Shown piece after piece: positions 23,745 through 36,831 of a DNA stretch of 64,000 bases. Location: contig NC_045143.1 in assembly GCF_008831285.2 (NCBI RefSeq), forward strand, positions 4,163,503 to 4,227,502. Direction: 5' to 3'. The position numbers were made by a program, and so were the translations under genes. The notes beneath the pieces were generated by a model. That model was given only the letters and a program-made list of their open reading frames with translations, had not been told where the DNA came from and searched no databases. Numbering within the stretch: position 1 is the stretch's first letter; each line of letters begins with the position of its first letter. The DNA is from Nymphaea colorata. Its lineage: Eukaryota > Streptophyta > Magnoliopsida > Nymphaeales > Nymphaeaceae.

Positions 23745-26700
23745 GCCTATTTCCTGCAGCCTCTACGGTGGCGATACCTCCCCCACCTCCAATTTGCCGA
23801 CATAACCGAGATGTTCCTCCTTTCTTTTTCCAATTTCCCTTCTGTATTATTTTAATATACCCGAGTGTTTTGGACCTCTGATCTTCATGATGCACGGCCC
23901 AGATTTGTTCTGGTTCATTGAGGCTCTCCTGTTACCGACGACACTACAAATTTTGTATATAATCTTTAAGTTTAGTTTGGGGGATCTTCGTTCTGCCAAT
24001 AGAATATGCTTCTTGATTTCTCAAGACTGATCGGATCTGGCCGACTCTGATTGCTAATCTTTTGTCTGATTATCCGGGGAACCCTTGCACAATTTTCCAC
24101 GTCTAAATCGTTGGATCGGTGGAATGATTCTGGAATCTGGACAGAGCAGTGCAGGTCGAAATCACTCGACCACTCCATCCCATGCCCGCAGATGCCGGAT
24201 CCGCTGAATTGGCGTGTCTGGTCCTTAAACGACGTTCACAGAGACTTTTGATCTTCGATTTTTTTTTTCCAAAGAATTTTTGTTCCACCGTTCTTTCTTT
24301 ATCGCACAGTTTAGGCGTGGACTAATTCTGGGTAACTCGGTGGCGACCTGCCCAAAACACTTTTTGGGAAAACAAAATGAACTCCCAAATTACAAGTCCA
24401 ATCCCCGGCTCTTTTCTTCTCTTCTCGAGAATCTGTATATACCTTTCATACGACTTTCTTGATCTTCCCTTCTCAAAATGAAATGAAGAATCTGAAACAC
24501 TTTTCCCTTTTCGTGTGCCAAAAAGTTGGCTTAGACATAGGAATAACACTTCGTATTCGTTAAATTTCTTCTTACTCTCCAACCCTCATACACTACGAGC
24601 GCCTCCCAATAATGCAACACAGTAAAGATCATAATAGAAAAAACTAACAATCAATAATTGCAAAACAAAAATTCTTCAAATATTTTAAAAAATAGTTAGA
24701 AAGTGGACGCATATCACTATTGAATTCGCTATCGATTGCCAATTATTCGATTTTAAGTAGTCAATTTTGATAAAGCCAAGTAAGATTATGTACAGGCACT
24801 CCTAAATTCCAATAGTTGCATAATGTTTTGACAAAATTTGACCGAGCGGATGTGATGCACAGAGTTGACATAATAAGAATATATCCCTTAATAACGACAA
24901 ATTTGACATGTGTATGATTTTATAGTGGTTTAACAATCAATTTATGAAGAAGCTGAAGCTTTACAACTCAGAAGAGCTAGTTTGCTTCAACAAATTACAA
25001 TTCCATCACCAGCTACAATTAAACTACGTAACGGAGATACCATGGCCAAATTTGCACTTATATTAGCATCATTTAGTAGATCCTGACTTGTCCAACCACC
25101 GACAACATGATATCAATTACCGAGCACACTGATTTTGTGCCAAGCTCCAATGCAACAGTAACAGAACACTTGACCCCACACAAAAAAAAAAATACTGATA
25201 AAACACCCAGGAAGATTGTGAATGAAAATTTTGGGGCAGATTGTCTCCAGTGAGCACATCGTAGTGGCCGGATCATTCTTAAAGACTCCATCCTTTCTGG
25301 TTACCTGGATTCTCTGGTTAACCAGTACATTATGGATTTTCTTTGACAGCCAAGACATGGAGCTACTTTTCCTGTGTTTGAGCAGCATCCAAACAATCTA
25401 AATGGAAAAAGCAACCAAGCAAGCTACAGTAACCTGAAAATGTCCATTAGGATGGTGGAAAAGAAAAACATCGACGTACATGAAAGCATAAAAACCATTC
25501 CACTTCATCAACCCATAGCACATCAACTAGTCAGGTCTCTGGCGGAAGGTATTGAGCAAACTCTTGACACTTCTGAGTAAGTTACAGAAACACACAATAT
25601 ATCATGTATTCAAAATTTTTTCCTTCCCAACATTGTTTGCCTCAAGTAAATGAAAAAAAGTTCCCCATGTCAAGGGGTTAACAAAATTCAATAAATTACA
25701 AAAATCAATGTTTCACTTATTAGACGGCCGTTGCAAATGACATTGCTCATAAGTAAACAGTCTTTTAGGAAATATAAACTGGAAAAAGAAAAAACACCAA
25801 ATGAAGGTTACGCCATCACAATCTCAAACCTCCAGATGACCATAAGTGCAGGAACCTGGCTGGAACATAGAATCTGGAACCAAACTATTGGCAAGACTTT
25901 ATGATTTGCTCTCCACATCATACAGATCGGTTCTGAAGTTTAAGTCAAGGAAGAAAAAGGGAAATACACAATGTAGCATTGTCAGAGAATATACATCAAA
26001 AGCATCAAACACACATGCATTACCATGTTAAAATTTCCAATGCTAGAGAAGCAAAAGAGATAAAAATCGCATAGCTTCATAAGACAATGAAGGCAAGTAA
26101 TCAGCTATCATGTGTTATATGGCCTCTGGTCACTCGGCAATATATAAAAAGAAACCATTTCTCCACAATAACAGATTATGTTTATGCCCATTAAATCTCC
26201 CACAATGGAGTCACCCCAGGAATGAAACAACACTTGGGCTCTGGAAAACATACTTGTTAAGTGCAGCGAAGATCACCATGAATGACACTTTATCTGTCAG
26301 ACATCAGCCATGGTACCACCACAAATGTATTATAGTTTCCTTCCATCATTAGGCATTGCATATTGCTAAGCACAAATGTCAACAAGGCATCAATCTACAA
26401 ATTTTTCAGAAAGTAGCAGCAATTGAGGCCATTACAAACTACGTTGAACAGTAACCAGTATTCAGAAAGTAGCTTCCACTACGCCTTTTTTTTTCTGGCA
26501 ACCATCAGCTTCCCTGTTTCCCAACAATGACTGGCAATGAAAGCATTTTCATCCTATTTGCTATGGACACTGTACACTTTCCGCTACCAGTGAGGTTAAG
26601 CTGAATGTGGTCTCAGCAAATCATCCAGATCAACAACAGGAACAGGACGTATGATTTGTTTGAAGGCATGGTGGCCTATCTATAACTGGTATCTCTGCAA

Positions 26701-27541
26701 ATTTCATTGGTCAGTTCATTTCTCATGTCATTCAGCTTGACCTAGAGCAATGCAAACAGGTTTCCATCTGTTCTCTATCTTTCCTTGATCGTTTGATGTG
26801 CTGAATTTAATCAAATGTTGCGTTCAATATATTTAGATTATCTTAATTCAAACCATTTACATCCCTAATTTTCCTGGATACATGCACCAGAAGAAAGACA
26901 TGATACATGTACAAGAAAATGTCACATTTAGAACAAACGTAAACATGCTGAGGCAAGAATTTTGAGATGAAGACGTGTACTACACATATGCATGGAATGT
27001 AAAAAACAGAAAATGTGGCAAGATGATAATATGCATATGAAGAAGCAACAGGAGTTATATCTGTCGTAAGCAATACTATTACGGAAAATTTTGATAGTTT
27101 AACTTTGTGAAGAGTATACTCTTCAGATTTTTAATGCATGTTTAATTAGCAGGCAACACTATAATGAAGAATGCCACTAAGAACAATAGTTAGCTGAAGC
27201 TTTATGAATGAAATTCGAGTTTACAACAGATTAATATGGAAAAGGTTATACCATTTTGATCAGTAGACTGAAGCAACTGTTAAATTGAGGAGGTTCGCCT
27301 CTGGGAAGCATGAACCACATTTTTTTGCAAAAGAACTAGGATTTTAGATAACTGCAAAGTTGATATGGCATGGGCTACAACAGATATCAATTATTCATAT
27401 AGTCACCAATAACAGCTTTGTGGATATAAACATCAGCAAAAGGTATACCTTTCATCAACCATGCAACTTCAAGACAGCTGATACATATTCACATTTCTAG
27501 GTTCTATCATATTGATCAGAGAAACAGGTTCAACTGTACAT

Positions 27542-27578
<37 letters not shown>

Positions 27579-28585
27579 TATGTATATACATATACAAATG
27601 ACTGAAGTAATTTGATGTCTGATTCTGCCCTATATGATATGGCCAATTGATAGAAATACTCCATTGCCAGTCTGTGTGTCATATATTAAGTTATCATACT
27701 AAATAGGCATCACATTCAAGGAATGAGATTCATTTTAAAGACGTATTGACGGTGAAATGGTATACACAATTTACTCATGGAACTCAAAATCTAGTGCTAG
27801 AGGATGTGGAGGATTGAATACTCTTCAAGGCATAACATTGAAAATATTCATTGGATGAGCAAATTCCAAAACAAACCTCATGTATCTTGAAGAATGAAGC
27901 TACGACTTCCAAGATATATGCATAAAACATAAAGACAATTACAATAGCAGAGGACAAGCACTATTCCTGTGCTGCAACAGAACTAATAGAAACCAAGCGC
28001 TACTCGTTTGCAGCTCAAGGTTTCGATGATGAAGAAATCTATGTTTGGGACGGCACAAGGAAATTGAATTTAGTTGTTTTTTTTTTTTTTGCAAAAAATG
28101 AAAATAATGTAAACATAAGCATGCCTAGATCGAGATATGCACAATAACACCAGGAACAGGCAACTCAAGTAGCCAATTTTCAATTTGTCATCCTGTCCAT
28201 CATTAGACATGATGATGATGCTCTTTCAGCCAAAGAGAACAATAAATTAAATTTCAGTATATCCCCGTGCCAAACGACTAACAAACTTTGCACATGCGAA
28301 CTTTACATTCCAGTTATCAGTTCCTTGGACGAGGTCCATTAGTTGCATAAACATCGATCGCTTGAGCTGTCAAGCTCTACCTTATTGACCATGCTGCAGA
28401 ACAAGATCAAAATTTAACGGCAAGGGTATACGTCAAACTTCAACCTAAAATTGATCCTCTCGTGATAAAAGAACTATTGCTTCGCGATTTCCATATGACA
28501 ACGAGACAAGCAATACCAACATAGAAAGGCAATTCAAGCTGGAAACAAGTTATGTAAGAAAGGTAGCCTAGTTCAGAAAAGAGAG
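23745..28585. other. Long stretch without a recognised gene
   Basis: The first ~150 bases are probably the 3' untranslated region of the 23.25-kb gene. From 24.3 to 28.58 kb the DNA is AT-rich. All frames are shorter than 100 codons and match no family I know. A possible terminal exon of the minus-strand gene at 28.6-29.0 kb begins at about 28395 (acceptor TGATCTTGTTCTGCAG on the minus strand). Several runs on that strand look intron-like, so the stretch may contain downstream introns or a long 3' region of that gene. Confidence 0.45.
27545..27576. repeat. (TA)n microsatellite
   Basis: About 16 uninterrupted TA units, followed by TATG/TATA variants. Confidence 0.9.
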
Positions 28586-28645
28586 TTAAAGAACCAATTT
28601 ACAGGGAACAATCATTGCAGTCAGACATGTAGCAAAAGGATACAC

Positions 28646-29007
28646 TAAGTAAAAACCATGAAGAAACCCCCCTGCCAGAACAGCCGTGAACAATCGATCC
28701 CGAACGACCGGGTTCCTCCGAAGTCCTATCCTAACTGCATACCAAATAAAACAAAAGGTAAAACAAATACCCACATAATATTAACCCCAAAAAATGACAA
28801 ATATCAAATTTGATGGTAACAGCGCCATCATGGTGACAGAAAACCTGGTAGATTCCAAAAGACCTTAAATAAAGGACAAAGAGAAGAGAGAATTGGGGTG
28901 AGAAGATATGTACTGAGTGGAAGAATGGGTGCATAAATCAGGGGCGCAAGGAACTTCAAAGGTGGTCCCCTGTTCTGCTTCTTCGCGACTACTCCTTCTC
29001 TGCTCAT
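28646..29007 (-). CDS. Small plant membrane protein, function unknown (C-terminus unresolved)
   Basis: Exon 1 is 29007-28914 and starts MSREGVVAKKQNRGPPLKFL; exon 2 starts at 28734. They join in frame with good splice signals (CTCA|GTACAT and ATGCAG|TT). The peptide has a basic start, a hydrophobic stretch LAPLIYAPILPL, then IRIGLRRNPVVRDRLFTAVL and GGFLHGFYL. This gives two short hydrophobic segments around a basic loop, as in a small membrane protein. The end is unclear. Donors at 28645-28644 or 28643-28642 would join to an exon near 28395 and stop within a few or about 20 codons; reading through stops at 28586. The family is one I half-recall as short uncharacterised plant proteins. It is head-to-head with RAN. 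Confidence 0.6.
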
Positions 29008-29040
29008 AAAAAAGCCAGCCAAACGAAAGAGAGGAACCAT

Positions 29041-29062
29041 GAGAGAGAGAGAGAAACCATGC

Positions 29063-29096
<34 letters not shown>
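29041..29096 (-). repeat. (CT)n tract in the 5' leader of the small membrane protein gene
   Basis: On the plus strand it reads as two GA runs (29041-29053 and 29067-29096) split by 'aaaccatgcgaaa'. It lies 34-90 bases upstream of the minus-strand ATG. Confidence 0.9.
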
Positions 29097-29098
<2 letters not shown>

Positions 29099-29798
29099 AC
29101 CCAACAGAGACATCCGAACGGGTCGCCATGGCAAGGGAAAACAAGAGACCGGAGCACCTTCTCCCCTGTCTCTCTGACGTTGCGTAGAGAACTTCGCTCG
29201 CTCCAACTCCTCTTTCTTCTGCTCGTTGGTTCCGGATCTGTCCATAAAATATGACAAAATGATTATACCCAACAAGCGTACTTTCCTTTCCCCCTAATTC
29301 ATAAATACGTCCTATAGTTATATTAATTTAACATCACCGCCCTTATTTATTCATTATCTCAAAAAAACACCCCATTTGGGGCAATTCATTTGAAATATTG
29401 CACCCAATATTCATTTAATTATGTCAAACCCCTTGAGACGGCTTTAACTTTTATGTAGGTTGTTTTTAATTATGTCAATCAAGTTGTGAGGAATTTTTAA
29501 TTAAGGATTGCACAAATTAGAACCCGATGGATTGCATGATTCTGAATGAATCCAAATTGAATATGAGCGTGACCGGAAATATTTGCAGATGGAAGCCAAC
29601 GTCATTGTTTGGTTTTGTAAAAGTACTTCCATTCCAAGACGAATGCACACCAATTCAATTCCGATAGAGTCGGATCTGGTAATACTTAATCAGACCCGAT
29701 CCGACCCGTTTATCTGGGCGGGATCCGAGGTCAGAACCGTACCGAGAGATGGACGGCTGTTATAGTCGCGTCCATTCAAAGCGATCTGCTGGCTCGGG

Positions 29799-29804
29799 TA
29801 TAAG
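29799..29804 (+). promoter_or_regulatory. Candidate TATA box of RAN
   Basis: TATAAG in the context 'ctcgggtataagagg', about 105 bases before the ATG. A start site near 29830 would leave a leader of about 70 bases. Confidence 0.45.
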
Positions 29805-29867
29805 AGGTCGACCGCCGCTTCACTGCGGCCAAAGGCACCCGTTGTCCCTCGTTGCATTCCGAAGACG

Positions 29868-29875
29868 AAACCCTA
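29868..29875 (+). promoter_or_regulatory. Telo-box (AAACCCTA) in the RAN leader
   Basis: AAACCCTA lies 29 bases before the ATG, with a second 'aaaccct' at about 29888. Telo-boxes near the start site are typical of plant genes linked to growth and translation, which fits RAN. The role here is inferred. Confidence 0.55.
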
Positions 29876-29903
29876 GAGAGAGCAGAGAAACCCTCAGAGG
29901 CTA

Positions 29904-29907
29904 ATGG

Positions 29908-29941
<34 letters not shown>

Positions 29942-32900
29942 CTCTCTGTCGTTTGATCGTCTATCTTGGGTCTTGGGTCCTGATCGATCGATCTTCGGAT
30001 GTCCGCTGTAGCAAAAAGTCTTCTTCTTCGTCGTCGTTCTTTATTCTCTCTTTTCTTGTTCTTTCGGGGAGGTAGATCTCCTCGATGAGGAACATGTTTT
30101 GTTTTTCGTCATTTTGGTTGATCGACGTCTGGGTTCTCAAGGTTTTTCTTTTTGGGCTTTCATTTTCTTCACATTTTGGAACTTTTCTTTACGTGTCATG
30201 ATTTTTGGATGCGGTGAGTTAGTTTCTGTATTTAATAGGGTTGCGTTCCAGTGGATGTCTGCGTCTGATTCTTTTATTTTATCGGCCTTTTCTAGAGTTT
30301 GAGTTTGGCTCTGTGTTGCTGTTGATATTGATATCGTCTGTGCCGTTTTCTTCTCTAATGGATTCTTGCCTACTTAAGCGTTTTTTTTTTTTTGCTCTTT
30401 TCGCTGATGTTTGGATTTTCGGTTTCATAGGCGTTGCCTAATCAGCAACAAGTTGATTACCCAAGCTTTAAGCTTGTTATTGTTGGTGATGGTGGAACAG
30501 GTAACTGTCGCCTTCTCTCTAACACACACATACACGTTTATAGACACATAAGTTGGTCTCTAAATCTCGCTTATTTGAATCCTGAACAGGGAAAACTACA
30601 TTTGTCAAGAGGCATCTGACAGGAGAATTTGAAAAGAAATACGAACGTAAGTTGCTTTTACATTTTCCTGGTCTCGTTTAATTACCACAGCGGTAATTTT
30701 CTAAAATGGGAGATCGTTTGCTGTTGTGATCTTGATTTCCGATTATCATTAGGGTGTAAATGTCATTTAAGAATGTTATCGTGGTTGGCCTTGCTCCCTA
30801 TCTCTAACTGATTGATGATTGAGAATATTACTTCATGTCTCTGCAGCTACCATTGGTGTTGAGGTTCATCCGTTGGATTTCTTCACAAATTGTGGGAAGA
30901 TCAGATTTTATTGCTGGGATACCGCTGGGCAAGAAAAATTTGGTGGCCTTAGGGATGGATATTAGTAAGTACTAATTTATCAGTTGGACGTATATAAAGA
31001 ATTTATTGCTTGTTAATTTTGAATCTCATTAGCGCGTGGAGTTTGGGGATTCAATGTTGAGCTTCCAGTACTAATTTAATTTTAGTTGTTTTCCCACTTA
31101 TTTGATTGGAGACATAGCTCTTTATGTTGATTTGTTGACCTTATGTGCTTATTATGCATTGTTTAGTTAGAATGTTGTGCTCTGTTAACTGTTTTCAATA
31201 TTTCTGCCTCGTTGCTCTGGTCAGTTAAATTTTTTAAGATTGGGAAGACTTCTATTGCTGTTTTATTTGCTAGAACCTAGAAATGTATACTTAGATTGGG
31301 TGGTGAATGCATAAGATTGTTTATACTGTTACATGTCTGGCATGAAGATCTCAAAGTTCATTGAATATTTTGGGCTCATAAAAGCTCACAATGGTTTGGT
31401 CCCATTGGCAACTGAAATGTGACTGGTGTCGATGATCAGGATGAAAGTTAGGCTGAGCACGATCTTATTCTCTCTGAATGGGCTGTCGTCTGCATTATTA
31501 TAGCAAGTTCTTTGGCTTGTTTTGGTGATCGGGATTTGTTCCAACTCAGCTGTACTAAGCTTAAACACTCTTCTATTAAGCTTTTACTGTTATCGTTTTT
31601 TTTCTTATTTTTGATAATTGCCAAACTGTGGCAACATGAAATTAGTATAAGAAATCGTATATTTCTGGAATGCAGCTAGTGTTGGACGGTAGTCCTTCTG
31701 TCATGATTAATTTTTCCCTTGCTTGATACTTGTATTGATGAATCACTTTCCTTAACATAAGTCCAGTAATTATCAGAAGTTGCAATTTTGGTGCAGATCA
31801 GGAGTTTTATCTCTTGAAGTTCTTTGATACTTCTTATTCTATCTTGTGTTATTGTCTTGATTGGTGCTTCAAGCCCCTGCCCTTTCTGGATTGCCTTGCT
31901 GAGGAACCTAGTCATCCATGAATCTTTTTACTTATCTAATCAACGGGTCAAGTTATTACACTCTTGAGTGGAAACCTTAGCCTACTACATCTCTTTTGAT
32001 TTCCTGACAGTAACATGTTAATGTAGCTTTTCTGATTGAAATTTAAGAAGTTGCGAAGGTAGACTGTATGCACAGTCTGCAGCTTGCGAAGTTTAAGTTC
32101 TGATCAAATTGTAAAATCAATAGAAGATGATACTTTAGTGGATGGCTTTTGTACAATTCTGTTTAGAATCAATTGTGAATCAACAGTCACATCTATTGAG
32201 GTTTTTGAGTGTTTGTAGTTTCAGTTGGATATTTTCAATGAAATGTAAGTCAAATCTGAAGTTTGAAGGCTCTTGGCTCAGTTTTCTGTTTGTATAACTT
32301 GTTTTGTTAATAGTAATCTTCCTGGCTGATAATTCTGGACAAAGTTTGTATCTTATTCGAAACGTGACAATAGATGAGCCACTATGTCATGAGAGGTTGT
32401 ATATAGGCAGCTGAGTAGTTATGGATGTATTATTGACCATTGTGTCTATTCCATGCCCCTAACCTAATTGTCCACGTTCCTTTATAAGCTTATTTGGTAT
32501 AACTTTGCTACACATGCATCCACAGTATTTTGCACCTGCATTCAAGTGATTGTGGCTAATTGCTTAGGTGTTAAAGCGTGGACTAGTGCACACCTAGGCG
32601 CTGATTTGATATGATTTCTGTTTGAAATGATCCAAGTGAAATACTCTATAAGGTTTATAACTGAAATAGTTTATAAGAAATGCAAGCATTGTCCAGTATG
32701 TAAACAAGAATGTTGTGTTTTCTTTTGTGTATCAAACTAAGGCATAAGCTAGAACAGAACAACACAGTTTTCCAGTATCGAAACAAGCTGGAAATGTACT
32801 GTTAGTCTGTCATGTAACAAAAACCAAACAGTTTTTCATGTTTTGCTTTTTGGTTTTACTTACAGAGTATAATCTTTCAATTAGAACATAACAGAACAGT

Positions 32901-34620
32901 TTTTCAAGTTTTACTTGGAATAGAAGCTTTAATTATTTAATTGTTAACATAACTAAAGTCATTTTTTTTGCCTAGGAGTGCCAGGCAGTGTGCTGCCTGA
33001 GCGCCTTGACAACTATGCCATCTTCCCTTTATACATGCATGTATAAGCTTCTTTGATATGACTTTGCTATACATGAAGTCGCAGTATTTTTCACCTGCAT
33101 TCAAGTGACTGGCTCCTCTATATATATATGTATGTATATGTGTATATGTATGTATGTACTGTGTGCATGTATGTATTTTGTCAGACCTTGGAAATGGAGG
33201 AAAATTATCTTTGCTTGCAACCTAAGTCCAACTTCTTACTTTTCATCATCAAGCACATGCTTCTCTAATGTTGTGAATTAGATTCATAGATCTTTTGGAA
33301 ATTGTTATTTTGAGCAAAAGCAGGATATGCTGAGACAAAAACTCGAGTGTTTTTTCTGTTACCACTAAATTCATTTTGTGCATGGATGGCATTTGGAGAT
33401 GGACTTTCTCCTCTCTCCCAGTCAAAATTTGCATGTAACAAAATGTCAGTTGCTTTCTTATTATCAGATGATTGCTGAGATCACTTCTTGTAGTATGAAC
33501 CTTTCTTTGACAAATTCTGACATCAGCGATCCTAGGTTATTGAAATAGATCAAATTGTTGACCATACATTTTATGGTTTTGTTTTGCAGCATTCATGGAC
33601 AGTGCGCAATTATTATGTTTGACGTCACCGCAAGGCTTACATACAAGAATGTTCCTACCTGGCACAGGGATCTTTGCCGGTAAACTTTTAACATGCATAC
33701 GTGGGAAACCTTTCATCCTTCTTAGTGTTGATCTTTAACAACCTTATTTTTATTCAGGGTCTGTGAGAATATACCCATTGTTCTTTGTGGTAACAAGGTG
33801 GATGTGAAGAACAGACAAGTTAAAGCAAAGCAAGTTACTTTCCACAGGAAGAAGAATCTTCAATACTATGAAATTTCTGCCAAGAGCAACTACAATTTCG
33901 AGAAGCCTTTCCTGTATCTTGCGAGAAAGCTTGCAGGGTGAGTTTCTTGTGAATGTTTCTTTCTAATGCTTTTTTAGTTTGTCATGAGGAAACCTGTTGC
34001 TGATATTCTATTCGACAGGGATCCCAATCTGCATTTTGTCGAATCTCCTGCCCTTGCTCCTCCAGAAGTGACAATTGACATGGTGACACAGCAAAAGTAC
34101 GTCTTTTTTAACTATTACTTGCTTAATGTGGGTTTGAGTCAATAATGAGAACGGTGACTACTCTGGGGCTCATATAGCCCGAAAGGCAGGGGTGTTCAAA
34201 TTAATTATTAAATTCAAATGTTTGATAAATTTTAATTTGAGACAACCTAGATAGTCTTTCTCTAGCAAAAATTTTGCCTTTTGTAGATGGGGAAAACAAC
34301 AGGTAAAAAATATTTTCATGTTTAGTTAGATGATATGCTAGAGGGATGAGGTGGCTTAGTCAACACAAACGATTTTTATCTCGTAGATTGATGGGGAAAT
34401 TTTGTCTCAAAAATAGCAAAGAGGAGCCAAAATGTAAAAAATTTTGATAGATAGAACTAAGAGTACCTGTCTGCCTAGTTTTCGCACTAGCCTTTGTAGA
34501 TAGTTCTGTTACTAATCTCTTGCAAATTGATACGTCTGTTGTTATTTCAGGCATGAGGACGAGTTACTGCAGGCTGCAGCACAACCCCTTCCTGATGATG
34601 ATGATGATGCCTTTGATTGA
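29904..34620 (+). CDS. RAN: GTP-binding nuclear protein RAN
   Basis: Eight coding exons join in frame: 29904-29906, 30431-30500, 30590-30646, 30847-30964, 33590-33679, 33758-33937, 34019-34096 and 34551-34620. They encode 221 aa, the plant RAN length. The first coding exon is just the ATG, as in plant RAN genes generally. G-box motifs are in order: GDGGTGKTT (P-loop), the switch I Thr in [21 protein letters not shown] (switch II), GNKVDVKN (NKxD, guanine specificity) and EISAKSNY. The protein ends in the acidic tail DDDDDAFD and has no prenylation CaaX box, as expected for RAN. RAN drives nuclear import and export with importins and exportins, using RCC1-type exchange and RanGAP. Intron 1 starts with a CT tract and intron 4 is 2,625 bases. 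No break is seen. Confidence 0.97.
29911..29939 (+). repeat. (CT)n tract at the start of RAN intron 1
   Basis: The donor is ATG|GTGA at 29907 and the CT tract begins at intron base +5. Confidence 0.9.
32484..33108. repeat. Direct repeats flanking a transposon-like block in RAN intron 4
   Basis: A 66-base segment at 32484-32549 (starts ataagctt, ends gcattcaagtga) recurs at 33043-33108 with about eight to ten differences. Between and around them are phrases such as 'cctaggcgctg' and 'tgcctgagcgcc'. This looks like an old intronic duplication or a decayed element. Confidence 0.6.
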
Positions 34621-36831
34621 TGACCTTTCTGTAGTTTACAGTGGTCTGGGGTTGCCTTTATCCTTGGTTTTTGCTTGTTGCCTGAGTGATATTATGACAT
34701 ATGAAAGTTTTTACTCAGAAACTATTATTAAATTGAAGTCTCTGAGTTTTATAAGAGAGCGTTTTTAGTGTATCAAATGCTCGAGTGGAAAAGTAAAGAA
34801 GAGCCTTGCTTGCGCCTTGGGTATGGGAGGTATCTCTCTCTTTAGCATAAAACTCGAGAACCTTGCTCAGACACGCTTTTGCTGGTGGTACCAACCCAGA
34901 TTTAGGTGCTCAAGTTGAATTTGGATCCTTCCTCTTACATTTAAAACATTTTCTTAGCGGTTTGTTTGGTCTGCAAGAGAAGGATTGGTGCTATAGTTAA
35001 AGTGTACTCTACGACCGGTTATTTCCTGCTTGTAAAAAAAATGGGGCCTTTGAATGCGTTTTTTCAATCCTACGAACCGTTGATCAGCCAGTGGGATATC
35101 GTCGCTGTTTTTTTGGTCTAGAAACGAAGTATGCGATAATACCATACAGAGGTTTTAGCTGAGCCGCTGTTGGCATTACGTTACGTGGGGAGGCAACATA
35201 AAAACATTATTAAGGTGCGGGGCAACCACATTATAAGAGGACCCGCGAATCTCATACAATTCAAACTTTGTCACTGCGGTTTCATGAATGTGAAGGTGGA
35301 CTTATGTGGACGATTTCGTTTGCACCAAGTGAAAAGGGAACGTGGAACTTTTACTGGAAAATAATGTCCTTGGCACAATTCATGCCACTTGCCTAACAAA
35401 TACACAGCAGGGCTGTTCACACGCTCTCGAGTTTGTGGATCTAACACATGTTCTGAATGGACCGGTATGATTGAAGAAGAAATGGTCGTGACGAAGCAAG
35501 TGTTTGATCGCAGAACAAGTATGAACACACAATAATTTTTGACAGAATTTTTAGTTCAGTTAGGGCGACGGTAGTTGAACTTTATTCATCAAATAGACGG
35601 CTTGCAAGCACCTGCCAACCATCTCCGTACCTGTATGCTACAGAGTTCCTGTCTGACCGCATCCTGGTCAAGGAAGAAGATGTGAATACGGTGCCTTTTT
35701 CACAAGTTCAGGCTTTCTTTACCAGTCCTCACTGATATGGAAGATCAGATAACGGCTTTCCCATGTCATTTTTGAGAACGAAACTATTACCTTGGCGTTT
35801 GCAGCTCATCTCGTATGTTAGGTACTTTACTAAATTAAAATTTTCATTTTACCTTGAAATACTCCATTTTTTAAAAATTGGATTGGATTTACTTGAATAC
35901 TGCTCGAGCTTATTCCACTTTTTAAACGCTTGCCTCGAGCATGCTAATTCAGAAGAAGTGAAAGTTGGGACATAGAAGACTATAATACTGTTCAATTTGC
36001 AAAGGACTCCTTGTTTTACATGCTCAGTGACCAGGTGAGATACCAGCTACGCTTGTCCTTGACCAGATGACCAAAAAAATTACATTATTATGGACCAATA
36101 ATTAGTCTTCAATATAATTGTTGTTGTTTAGTCTGTAGAAACATTTCCTTGAAGCATCACGCTCTTCCTGAGAATTCAGTTCCTCAGGACATTTCTTACG
36201 TGGTTGGCTGAGTGCTGTGAACAGATTCGAGGTTGTGAATGATTATGTAATTTCCTGTATCGTCAGGTATAGCAGTAGTAGCCTGCACCATGAAATTAAT
36301 GATCAGGAAGAAGCCATTAGCCATGTGATGTGATGACGAATTGCAAACTCCGTGGAGGCACAAGGATACTGACGGTGGACTATGCAGACAGACAAGTTCA
36401 CTGCAAACTTGTTTGGTGGTGGACTTATACTATGGAAGGAAAGGCAAAAAAAATGGAGAGGAATCAAGCCAGGACCCGCGCAACGGCATTCCTCTGTCTC
36501 TTGGCAGGTATCAGGGTGCAAACAAATGAGTTTTAAGCTAATATCCTGTTCGCGAGCTGAATAATTATCTTCAGATTCAGATCACTCAAGCAAAATCTGT
36601 GATAAGTTCGGATTGGTTACTTGAATTCATTATGTACATTCAAGCTCAGCTGATGAGGTTATCCTAAAGTGAATAAAAACTATATATTTCACTGTTGGAC
36701 CCATCAGGGGTCGATTCACCACAATTTCCTGTACCACCTCAAGTGCAAGCTGGGCCTGCAAACGTAAGCCCAATAATCTAAATGCGGGTTTTGCTTTCAT
36801 GTATAGGTTAGAATATTGTAAGATCCTAGGC
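34621..36831. other. 3' region of RAN and intergenic DNA
   Basis: The first ~150 bases are probably the RAN 3' untranslated region. The rest has no recognised gene. Overlapping frames near 36.3-36.56 kb on both strands fit no family. Confidence 0.55.

Larger units (their letters stand above)
29008..29903. promoter_or_regulatory. Shared divergent promoter region between the small membrane protein gene and RAN
   Basis: The two start codons are about 900 bases apart and point away from each other. Next to the left gene lies a GA-rich leader. The centre (29.27-29.55 kb) is AT-rich. Next to RAN there is a GC-richer block with palindromic phrases such as 'cagacccgatccgacccg'. A bidirectional promoter is an inference from layout. 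Confidence 0.55.

Noticed and set aside
29039-29254. Plus-strand frame opening with Arg-Glu repeats
   Set aside because: It is the GA microsatellite read in the wrong direction within the leader of a minus-strand gene.
36303-36564. Overlapping frames on both strands
   Set aside because: Three overlapping frames of similar length in unrelated phases; no family signature.
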